DNA of 5,963 nucleotides from an uncultured Gammaproteobacteria bacterium (GTDB lineage Bacteria; Pseudomonadota; Gammaproteobacteria; UBA9214): NCBI GenBank assembly GCA_905480305.1, contig CAJQPV010000212.1:1-5963 (forward strand), written 5' to 3'. Position numbers and translations under genes: made by a program. Numbering within the stretch: position 1 is the first letter of the stretch; each line of letters starts with the position of its first letter. The notes under the pieces are model-generated. The model was given only the letters and a program-made list of their open reading frames with translations, had not been told where the DNA came from and did not search any database. Positions 1 to 4,735 of this stretch are shown in pieces.

Positions 1-204
1 GATTTCAAAGCCCGGGGTGATCGGATAACCTGCATACTTTTTGGCGGATGCGTAAAGTCCCATGCGGGTAACACAGTCGGCGAAATTCACACCAATGGCG
101 GCCACATCAACGAGAACTTCGTCGGCACCGGGTTGCAGATCAGCATGCTCTTCAATTTTTAGCTGTTGATAGCCGCCGGGCTTGTGGATGACGACCTTTT
201 TCAT
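1..204 (-). CDS. Medium-chain dehydrogenase / NADPH:quinone oxidoreductase family, N-terminal part
   Basis: This is a partial gene: 68 residues from the ATG at 204 down to the window edge, open to base 1. It shows the start of the GroES-like fold of medium-chain dehydrogenases. After a short β-rich start (VVIHKPGGY, residues 4-12) comes the diagnostic stretch AAIGVNFADCVTRMGLY (residues 35-51), then YPITPGFEI (60-68), where the PGFE turn precedes the catalytic-site loop. The NFAD arrangement, with no catalytic-zinc Cys-Gly-x-Asp motif at this point, fits the zinc-independent quinone oxidoreductase/VAT-1-like branch. Such enzymes use NADPH to reduce quinones or enones in the cytosol, but the exact substrate cannot be told from this fragment. 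It lies 85 bp downstream of msrA on the same strand. There is no Shine-Dalgarno sequence before the ATG; an extended -10 box sits directly upstream (see 211-219). Family call is firm, substrate open. Confidence 0.88.
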   Translation of the reverse strand, partial: MKKVVIHKPGGYQQLKIEEHADLQPGADEVLVDVAAIGVNFADCVTRMGLYASAKKYAGYPITPGFEI

Positions 205-210
205 GAGGTG

Positions 211-219
211 ATGATAGCA
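211..219 (-). promoter_or_regulatory. Extended -10 promoter element, possible leaderless start
   Basis: On the minus strand the sequence reads TGC-TATCAT, matching the extended -10 pattern TGn-TATAAT with one mismatch. Only six bases (CACCTC) separate it from the ATG at 204, so a transcript starting about 7 nt downstream would begin at or next to the A of the ATG. No recognisable -35 hexamer is found at 16-18 nt spacing, which is common for extended -10 promoters. This is inference from sequence only. Confidence 0.35.
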
Positions 220-267
220 AACCGGCAAGCTGTGTGTTGTTGCAAGCGGCGCCTGTTATTTCACCTG

Positions 268-286
268 CAGCAGCGGGCTGCTGCTG
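268..286 (-). repeat. 7-bp inverted repeat just after the msrA stop codon
   Basis: CAGCAGC (268-274) and GCTGCTG (280-286) are perfect inverted copies with a 5-nt loop, and a second register is possible because of the CAG/CTG repetition. The hairpin would form in the msrA mRNA 3 nt after the TAA. On the minus strand no T-run follows it, so it is not a typical intrinsic terminator. It may act as an mRNA 3'-end stabiliser or be chance. Confidence 0.35.
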
Positions 287-289
287 GTT

Positions 290-904
290 TTAATGGGTGC
301 TTTGGTTCTTTCCCCAGAGTTCTTCGAGTCGTGAATCGCGACCGCAACCGTAACGATAGAACTTGTAACGCACCGGATTTTTTGTGTAGTAATCCTGGTG
401 GTAATCTTCTGCCGGATAAAATTCAGTAGCCTGGGTGATTCTGGTTAACACTGGTTTGTCGAAAGGTTTTAGTTCGACCAGTGCCGCCCTTGATTGTTCT
501 GCGAGCTGTTTCTGTTCGGCGTCATGATAGAAAATTTCGCTGCGGTAGTGGTTGCCGAAGTCGCAGAACTGACCGTCGACCCGGGTCGGATCTATGTTGT
601 GCCAGAATACATCCAGTAATTCTGCGTAACTGACTTTTTCCGGATCATAGACAACCTGTACAACCTCCGCATGTCCGGTATTGCCATGAGATACCTGTTT
701 GTAGGTCGGATTTTTTTCTGCGCCTCCGCTGTATCCGGAAGTGGTCGAGACAACGCCATCAAGCTTGTCAAACGGTGGTTCCATACACCAGAAACAGCCA
801 CCGGCAAAGGTGGCGGTTGCTGTCGACGCAGCGGCGCCGGCATTAAAGCTCAAGCAGAACAGCAGTAGCAGTGGGTACCAAGGTGACAGCTGGGTGGTTT
901 TCAT
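290..904 (-). CDS. msrA: Peptide-methionine (S)-S-oxide reductase MsrA, exported
   Basis: This 204-residue protein reduces the S-epimer of methionine sulfoxide in proteins. The hallmark GGCFWCMEPPF is at residues 35-45, with C37 as the catalytic (sulfenic acid-forming) cysteine. Y58 (GYSGG), E80 (GHAE), D115 and Y120 (DFGNHYRS) match the known sulfoxide-binding residues, and the C-terminal YGCGRD places C187 as the likely resolving cysteine. Residues 1 to about 26 look like a Sec signal peptide: a Lys at position 2, a hydrophobic core at 11-20 (PLLLLFCLSF) and an AGAAA cleavage region. There is no lipobox. The enzyme therefore probably works in the periplasm, where its reductant is not evident from this window. 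There is no MsrB domain and no msrB neighbour here. The start at 904 is supported by the signal peptide; the ribosome site (GGGAT, 7 nt upstream) is weak. Confidence 0.95.
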   Translation of the reverse strand: MKTTQLSPWYPLLLLFCLSFNAGAAASTATATFAGGCFWCMEPPFDKLDGVVSTTSGYSGGAEKNPTYKQVSHGNTGHAEVVQVVYDPEKVSYAELLDVFWHNIDPTRVDGQFCDFGNHYRSEIFYHDAEQKQLAEQSRAALVELKPFDKPVLTRITQATEFYPAEDYHQDYYTKNPVRYKFYRYGCGRDSRLEELWGKNQSTH

Positions 905-923
905 GTCTTTATCCCGTTTTTCA

Positions 924-946
924 ATTCATTGAATAGCCTGTGCTAT
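924..946. repeat. Two adjacent short dyads in the msrA upstream region
   Basis: ATTCA-T-TGAAT (924-934) is directly followed, sharing the AT, by ATAGC-CTGT-GCTAT (933-946). Both are perfect with 5-bp arms and lie 20-42 bp upstream of the msrA start codon, within the expected leader or promoter. They could be an operator or a leader hairpin, but arms this short occur by chance. Confidence 0.25.
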
Positions 947-1052
947 GGACAGCAGGCCGGAAGCTTTGTTTCATGGTTCGGCCACTGCAGCTGGCAAATA
1001 AAAGCGTCCGCTGCGCATGCATCGGCTGCGTCTTGCCCGTCATTTTCCGATG

Positions 1053-1069
1053 TTTTTCAACATGAAAAA
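1053..1069. repeat. 17-bp palindrome overlapping the candidate -35 of the transporter promoter
   Basis: TTTTTCA (1053-1059) and TGAAAAA (1063-1069) are perfect inverted copies around ACA. The spacing and symmetry suit a dimeric repressor or activator site, and it covers the -35 hexamer proposed at 1054-1059. No known operator consensus is matched with confidence. Confidence 0.35.
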
Positions 1070-1082
1070 ATAAATCTATATA
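1054..1082 (+). promoter_or_regulatory. Candidate sigma70 promoter for the leader ORF and transporter
   Basis: TTTTCA (1054-1059, four of six matches to TTGACA) is followed after 17 bp by TATATA (1077-1082); TATAAA at 1079-1084 is an overlapping alternative. It lies in the most AT-rich part of the intergenic region. It would give a leader of roughly 125 nt before the transporter, containing the small ORF at 1129-1212. Confidence 0.4.
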
Positions 1083-1128
1083 AAACAATTAGATGTAAAT
1101 GTATCCAGGGAGTCGTAAGGGGCCCGCA

Positions 1129-1212
1129 ATGCTGACTGTTGCGCGGTTGCCATTCAGCAGGCCGGGATTGATAATCCGCGCATGTTGTTCTTTATTTATG
1201 CGCATCCTGTAA
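1129..1212 (+). CDS. Putative 27-residue leader peptide upstream of the transporter
   Basis: A short ORF starts with ATG at 1129 behind a good ribosome site (AAGGGG at 1117-1122, 6-nt spacing). It encodes 27 residues (MLTVARLPFSRPG at the start; IIRACCSLFMRIL at the end) and stops with TAA at 1210-1212. It is in the same frame as the transporter, whose GTG start follows 3 nt after the stop. It could be a leader peptide coupling translation into the transporter, a remnant of a longer N-terminus interrupted by a stop, or chance. Its ribosome site is better than any in front of the transporter. The mRNA of this ORF can form GGATT-GAT-AATCC (1165-1177) or the competing GCGCGG/CCGCGC pairing (1141-1146 with 1176-1181). 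No function is assigned. Confidence 0.35.
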   Translation: MLTVARLPFSRPGLIIRACCSLFMRIL

Positions 1213-1215
1213 GGC

Positions 1216-2736
1216 GTGTTCCCTGTGTTGCGCGAGGGGCCGGACCTGTGGGGCAGGCATTTGCTTAAACATCGTGCGCTGATCGGTCTGATTTCAGGGC
1301 CGCTATTATTTTTCCTGGTATTGTTATTACCACTTCCCGAAGGAATGAGCCCTGCAGGACTGAGAGTCGCTGCAGTGACCGTGCTGATGGCGGTATGGTG
1401 GATCAGCGAAGCGATCCCGGTGCCGGCAACTGCGTTGTTGCCGATTGTGTTATTTCCGCTATTGGGTGTCTTGAGTGGCGCTGAAGTTACCCGCGCCTAT
1501 GGCAATCACCTGATCTACCTGTTTCTGGGTGGCTTTCTGATTGCGGTTACGATGGAGCGCTGGAACCTGCATCACCGGATAGCCTTGCACACCATTCGCA
1601 TGGTCGGTGTTACGCCGCGGCGTATGGTACTTGGTTTTATGCTGGCGACCGCTTTTCTCTCGATGTGGATCAGCAACACGGCGACTACCATGATGATGGT
1701 GACCATTGCGATGGCCGTGCTCAAAGAGGTTGAACATGAAATAGATCACCAGCCGGGTGAAATGTGGTTCGGCACGATTCTGATGCTGGGTATCTGTTAT
1801 GCCGCATCCATTGGCGGGGTCGCGACGCTGATTGGTACACCGCCAAACGCCATTTTTGCCGGCGTTTTGGAAAAAACCTACGGTATCAGTATCAGTTTTA
1901 CCGACTGGATGAGGTTTGCGTTACCGTTGTCGCTGGTGATGCTGGCGCTGACCTGGTTGTACCTGACGCGCATGCTGTGCCGGCAAACAAGCATGCGTAT
2001 TGCTGGCGGTGCTGCGTTAATCCAGCAACAGCTGGCTGCACTGGGGCCGATGTCCCGACAGGAGAAGCAGGTGGGGCTGGTGTTTACGACAGTGGCCCTG
2101 CTGTGGGTTCTGCGCGGCCTGTATCAGCCTGCCGGGCTGGCGCTGGTGAAAGACTCAACCATTGCCATTGCCGGTGCCTTGCTGTTGTTCCTGATCCCTG
2201 TGAGCCTGAAAAGAAGAGAATTCCTGCTTGACTGGAAAACGGCGGTCACTATTCCCTGGGATATCATTATTCTTTTTGGTGGTGGTTTCGCACTGGCGCA
2301 GGGTTTTGGTGAATCCGGACTGACACGCTGGCTGGCTGAGCAGTTAACGGTATTGCAGGGCATCGATACAGTACTGGTCATTGCTGCCGTGGTACTGCTG
2401 GTTATCTTTTTGACAGAGGTGACATCCAATACAGCCACGGCGTCACTGTTGTTGCCGGTAATGGGTGCGCTGGCGAGCGCAATTGATGTGAGTCCCTTCG
2501 GTCTGATGGTGGCGACCGTGATTGCCGCCTCGTTTGCCTTTATGTTGCCGGTCGCAACGCCCCCGAATGCCATCGTTTTCAGCAGCCGCTGCGTGAGCAT
2601 CATGCAAATGGCACGGGCAGGCTTGCTGCTTAACCTGGCAGGCGTGGTGGTGATAACCGGATTTGTTTACTGGCTGTTGCCGCTGTTATGGGGTTCACAC
2701 CCTGATACGGGCGCGCTGTTGCCGGTTATTCCTTAA
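1216..2736 (+). CDS. DASS/SLC13-family Na+-coupled anion transporter (dicarboxylate or sulfate)
   Basis: This 506-residue inner-membrane protein is full length for the divalent anion:Na+ symporter family (NaDC, CitT and VcINDY relatives). The two inverted-repeat halves are both visible. Each carries the substrate- and sodium-binding Ser-Asn-Thr motif: WISNTATTMM (S153-T155) and VTSNTATASLLLP (S404-T406). Each also carries a TPPNAI segment (208-213 after GGVATLIG, and 448-453 after LPVA). Hydrophobic segments fill most of the rest, starting near residue 21. The family imports C4-dicarboxylates, tricarboxylates or sulfate with sodium. The exact anion cannot be settled here, although SNTAT resembles the dicarboxylate type. 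The start is uncertain: GTG 1216 is nearly touching AAGG (1211-1214), while GTG 1225 has the same AAGG at 10 nt. An in-frame TAA at 1210 blocks a longer version. The last 11 bp overlap the convergent gene. Confidence 0.93.
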   Translation: MFPVLREGPDLWGRHLLKHRALIGLISGPLLFFLVLLLPLPEGMSPAGLRVAAVTVLMAVWWISEAIPVPATALLPIVLFPLLGVLSGAEVTRAYGNHLIYLFLGGFLIAVTMERWNLHHRIALHTIRMVGVTPRRMVLGFMLATAFLSMWISNTATTMMMVTIAMAVLKEVEHEIDHQPGEMWFGTILMLGICYAASIGGVATLIGTPPNAIFAGVLEKTYGISISFTDWMRFALPLSLVMLALTWLYLTRMLCRQTSMRIAGGAALIQQQLAALGPMSRQEKQVGLVFTTVALLWVLRGLYQPAGLALVKDSTIAIAGALLLFLIPVSLKRREFLLDWKTAVTIPWDIIILFGGGFALAQGFGESGLTRWLAEQLTVLQGIDTVLVIAAVVLLVIFLTEVTSNTATASLLLPVMGALASAIDVSPFGLMVATVIAASFAFMLPVATPPNAIVFSSRCVSIMQMARAGLLLNLAGVVVITGFVYWLLPLLWGSHPDTGALLPVIP

Positions 2737-3148
2737 CGCGGGCAAGTACCGTGACTTGAAAGGAAATCTGTTCGAGGAACGCCTGGGTGTCGCGGGCACC
2801 GGCCGCAATGTTCATGCGTACCCGTCCGGATTCTTCATCCAGTTCACCGGCGGCACCGAAGATTTGCCAGCCGGCAAAGCTGGCCACGCCGTCGGTGCGG
2901 CTGCCGGCGAGAGAGGATGTGGCAACAATGTTGATGACTTCCTCATTTTCAACATCATAGCTGCGGCCGACGTCAAAACAGACGACTTCCAGTGACCAGC
3001 GCGGATGCGGCAGGCCGCCGGTTAGTTCTACTTCGGCCATGCCGCTGTAGATAAACATACGGTTTGCACCATCCGGACCCGTTACATGAACTTCCATTTC
3101 CTGCATGTTGGTGAGACGGTTTGGTTGAATAAAGTTATTAATGGCCAT
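2726..3148 (-). CDS. Hypothetical 140-residue protein, unrecognised
   Basis: I do not recognise this protein. The ATG at 3148 has a strong ribosome site (GGAGG at 3155-3159, 6-nt spacing), the best in the window, so it is very likely translated. There is no signal peptide or membrane segment, so it is probably cytosolic. The sequence alternates short hydrophobic stretches with turns (MEVHVTG 18-24, MAEVELTG 37-44, WSLEVVCFDVG 51-61, EVINIVATSS 70-79, FAGWQIFGA 91-99, ISFQVTVLARV 128-138), which suggests a mostly β-strand fold. It has one cysteine (C57), two tryptophans (51, 94) and no obvious catalytic cluster. It lies 126 bp after the DUF1820 gene on the same strand and could be co-transcribed or use its own promoter (candidate at 3212-3240). 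Its end overlaps the convergent transporter gene by 11 bp. Confidence 0.8.
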   Translation of the reverse strand: MAINNFIQPNRLTNMQEMEVHVTGPDGANRMFIYSGMAEVELTGGLPHPRWSLEVVCFDVGRSYDVENEEVINIVATSSLAGSRTDGVASFAGWQIFGAAGELDEESGRVRMNIAAGARDTQAFLEQISFQVTVLARVKE

Positions 3149-3211
3149 GCTGGTCCTCCGGTTGGGTACGGTTCTCCTTGTGAAAACAGAAGCGTGTTTG
3201 GCTAGACAGTT

Positions 3212-3240
3212 ATTTGACGATAGTTGGTGCCATAAGGCAA
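3212..3240 (-). promoter_or_regulatory. Weak candidate promoter for the 140-residue protein
   Basis: On the minus strand TTGCCT (3235-3240) and TCAAAT (3212-3217) are separated by 17 bp, each with four of six consensus matches. This would leave a leader of about 57 nt before the ATG at 3148. The match is poor enough to arise by chance; co-transcription from the grx promoter is the alternative. Confidence 0.25.
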
Positions 3241-3251
3241 GTTGCGCCGCG

Positions 3252-3277
3252 TGATTCTGTGATGAAGACGAGAATCA
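3252..3277 (-). repeat. 7-bp inverted repeat spanning the DUF1820 stop codon
   Basis: TGATTCT (3252-3258) and AGAATCA (3271-3277) are perfect inverted copies with a 12-nt loop. The TGA stop codon of the DUF1820 gene is part of one arm. No T-run follows on the minus strand, so it is not an intrinsic terminator. It might be an mRNA processing or stability hairpin between the DUF1820 gene and the next gene. Confidence 0.3.
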
Positions 3278-3610
3278 GTCTTGCTGGTGCAGGTTATGGT
3301 GCTGGGGCACCGGGAACGGCATGACTTTGCTGCTGTTATCGGTTGCGATGATCTTGTTGCTGCCTTCACGCTCGACTTCATCAATGCGAATCACGGCCTG
3401 CAGCGGGATGTAGGTGCGTTTTACGCCGCTGAACTCTGACTTCAGTTTTTCTTCCGAGGGGTCTACAACGATTGCGGAGCGTTCGCCGAAGATGATGCCT
3501 TCTACTTCCAGGAAGGCATACATGTTGCCCTGGTGGATTTCACGGGCATGCAGCTCGTAAATGTCCCCCTGGTTGTAAAACGAGATACGGTATATTTTGT
3601 CTTCGTTCAT
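3275..3610 (-). CDS. DUF1820 family protein
   Basis: This 111-residue protein matches the DUF1820 family, small soluble proteins of Gammaproteobacteria with no established function. Recognisable conserved blocks are YRISFYNQGDIYEL (7-20), FGERSAIVVDPSEEKL (41-56), GVKRTYIPLQAVIRIDEVE (62-80), and a variable tail rich in Pro, His and Gln from about residue 97. The length is normal for the family. The charged, β-strand-like core with no cysteine and no membrane segment suggests a binding or adaptor role rather than redox catalysis, but that is inference. It follows grx by 20 bp on the same strand; the only ribosome-site candidate is a G-rich run (GCGGGGGC) just before the ATG. Identification is from memory of the family pattern. 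Confidence 0.87.
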   Translation of the reverse strand: MNEDKIYRISFYNQGDIYELHAREIHQGNMYAFLEVEGIIFGERSAIVVDPSEEKLKSEFSGVKRTYIPLQAVIRIDEVEREGSNKIIATDNSSKVMPFPVPQHHNLHQQD

Positions 3611-3630
3611 TTCGCCCCCGCCTGCTGTTG

Positions 3631-3894
3631 TTATTGTTCAATCAGATGATCGAGCTTGTCATCCATATGCATTTCGGTTAGTTCTGTGAAGCCACCAATG
3701 CAGACGTCGTCGATGATGATCTGCGGCACCGTGCGTGCGCCATTGGTGGCAACAGAAAATTCGCGGCGCGCTGCCGAATCGGTGTCGATCATGGCCTCTT
3801 CGTAGGAGATGTTCCATTTTTTCAGTAGCTGCTTTGCCTTGTCGCAAAACGGGCAGGTAGCCGTGCTGAATATCTTCACTCTGGCCATGGTCAT
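3631..3894 (-). CDS. grxC: Glutaredoxin, GrxC (glutaredoxin 3) type
   Basis: This 87-residue thioredoxin-fold protein uses glutathione to reduce disulfides and glutathionylated proteins in the cytosol. The dithiol active site is CPFC (C14-C17) within FSTATCPFCDKAKQLL. The cis-proline loop TVPQI (55-59, P57) and the glutathione-binding GGFTEL (67-72) are both present, and the length is typical of GrxC. The CPFC rather than CPYC site is a common variant. Codon 3 is also ATG, and a start there (MARVKIF) would match the usual family N-terminus; only a weak GGA lies upstream of either. It is the first gene of the probable grx-DUF1820-orphan run, with a -10 box about 36 bp upstream. The grxC symbol is by family type, not proven orthology. 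Confidence 0.92.
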   Translation of the reverse strand: MTMARVKIFSTATCPFCDKAKQLLKKWNISYEEAMIDTDSAARREFSVATNGARTVPQIIIDDVCIGGFTELTEMHMDDKLDHLIEQ

Positions 3895-3929
3895 GGTTCC
3901 ATGTTGTGGTTGGTTGATGATGGCGGCGA

Positions 3930-3958
3930 ATTATACTGTAAAACCACAGGCTAATTTA
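3930..3958 (-). promoter_or_regulatory. Probable sigma70 promoter for the grx operon
   Basis: On the minus strand a perfect TATAAT (3930-3935) lies 36 bp upstream of the grx start. The hexamer at 17-bp spacing is TAAATT (3953-3958), a poor -35. A start near 3923 would give a leader of about 28 nt. The perfect -10 in a short non-coding gap, correctly oriented, makes it credible; the -35 is doubtful, so an activator may be needed. Confidence 0.55.
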
Positions 3959-4015
3959 CCTTGATGTGTGAGGAAATCTTTTAGCTTGTGAATTCCCCAT
4001 GCGCCCGGTTTTTTT

Positions 4016-4735
4016 TCAGTTTCCCCCGGGTTTCGGAAAACGGATAACTTTCTTCTGCGGCGACAGGTTTATTTCGTCGAATACGGTGCCCTGACGAGCT
4101 TCGAGAATCATCTGCACTGCCAGCGCGACATCATCAGGGAGAATGTAATTGTCGGGGGCCTCGCCCGGATGAAAATCCAGTTCGTTGAAGAATTCTGTTT
4201 GTACCATGCCGGGATTGATGATGCTGACACGCAGGCCGCTGGCGGCACATTCCTGCCGCAGTGCCTGTGCCAGTCCGCGCAGGCCAAATTTTGCCGCTGA
4301 ATAAACGGCACCGCGCTTGCCGCCGGCCAGTGCGGCTTCCGAGCCCATGAAAACAATGTTACCGCTGCCGCGTTGTTTCATGCCGGGTAACACGGCACGT
4401 ACCAGGTAGAGCTGGCTGGTCAGGTTCAGATCAAGCAACTTGCGAATTTGCGGTGGGGAGAATTCTTCCAGTGAGCCAAAGCGCCCGCTGCCGGCACAGC
4501 AGATCAGGCCGTCAATGACGCTATCTTTTTTGATCAGTGCGTCCAGTCGGGCAGGCAGTTCGTCAAGATCGGATAAATCCATGCAAACCGGCGTGAAGCG
4601 CTGATCGTCGCAGGGGAACTTGCTGAAGTCGCGCGCCACTCCGGTGACCCGGTAACCCTGTTGCAGCAGCCGGGTGCTAATGGCACGCCCGATGCCGGAA
4701 CTGGCGCCGCTGACAATGATGTGCTTGTCTGTCAT
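4016..4735 (-). CDS. Short-chain dehydrogenase/reductase (classical SDR)
   Basis: This is a 239-residue NAD(P)-dependent oxidoreductase. The Rossmann cofactor motif is GASSGIG (10-16); R35 after the second strand (GVARD) hints at NADP preference. The CCAGSG at 79-84 stands in for the usual NNAG. The catalytic set is complete: N104 (LDLNLTS), S132 (MGSEAAL), Y145 and K149 (YSAAK), followed by INPGMVQTEF (173-182). The length and the INLSPQKK ending are like COG4221-type SDRs. The substrate is unknown. The ATG at 4735 overlaps the stop of the SPL-like gene (TGATG), so translation is probably coupled and the two products should be made together. It is the last gene of this operon; the 121 bp downstream carry the grx promoter and no clear terminator. 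Confidence 0.94.
   Translation of the reverse strand: MTDKHIIVSGASSGIGRAISTRLLQQGYRVTGVARDFSKFPCDDQRFTPVCMDLSDLDELPARLDALIKKDSVIDGLICCAGSGRFGSLEEFSPPQIRKLLDLNLTSQLYLVRAVLPGMKQRGSGNIVFMGSEAALAGGKRGAVYSAAKFGLRGLAQALRQECAASGLRVSIINPGMVQTEFFNELDFHPGEAPDNYILPDDVALAVQMILEARQGTVFDEINLSPQKKVIRFPKPGGN

Larger units (their letters stand above)
905..1215. other. 311-bp divergent intergenic region between msrA and the DASS transporter
   Basis: This is the only long stretch without a confident gene. It must hold control signals for both msrA (leftward) and the transporter (rightward). Items seen: two adjacent short dyads at 924-946 on the msrA side, a 7-bp-arm dyad at 1053-1069, a candidate rightward sigma70 promoter at 1054-1082, and a 27-codon leader ORF at 1129-1212. 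Positions 1050-1110 are clearly AT-richer than the flanking genes. I found no convincing -35/-10 pair for msrA. Confidence 0.6.

Noticed and set aside
268..292. Intrinsic terminator of msrA
   Set aside because: The hairpin is real on paper, but the T-run is on the plus-strand side; on the minus (transcribed) sense GGTGAAATAAC follows, so it was listed only as an inverted repeat.
905..1000. Sigma70 promoter for msrA
   Set aside because: TATTCA-like sequences occur near 928, but no acceptable -35 is found at 16-18 bp; not supportable.
929..1135. 68-codon plus-strand frame in the intergenic region
   Set aside because: There is no ribosome site, the composition is unlike a protein family, and it spans the AT-rich promoter zone and dyads.
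2124..2603. 159-codon minus-strand frame within the transporter
   Set aside because: It is a low-complexity Thr/Ala/Ser shadow of the transmembrane coding sequence.
4001..4020. T8 run after GC-rich CGCCCGG as a plus-strand terminator
   Set aside because: No inverted repeat forms a stem before the T-run, and no plus-strand gene ends there; on the minus strand it is an A-run after the SDR stop.
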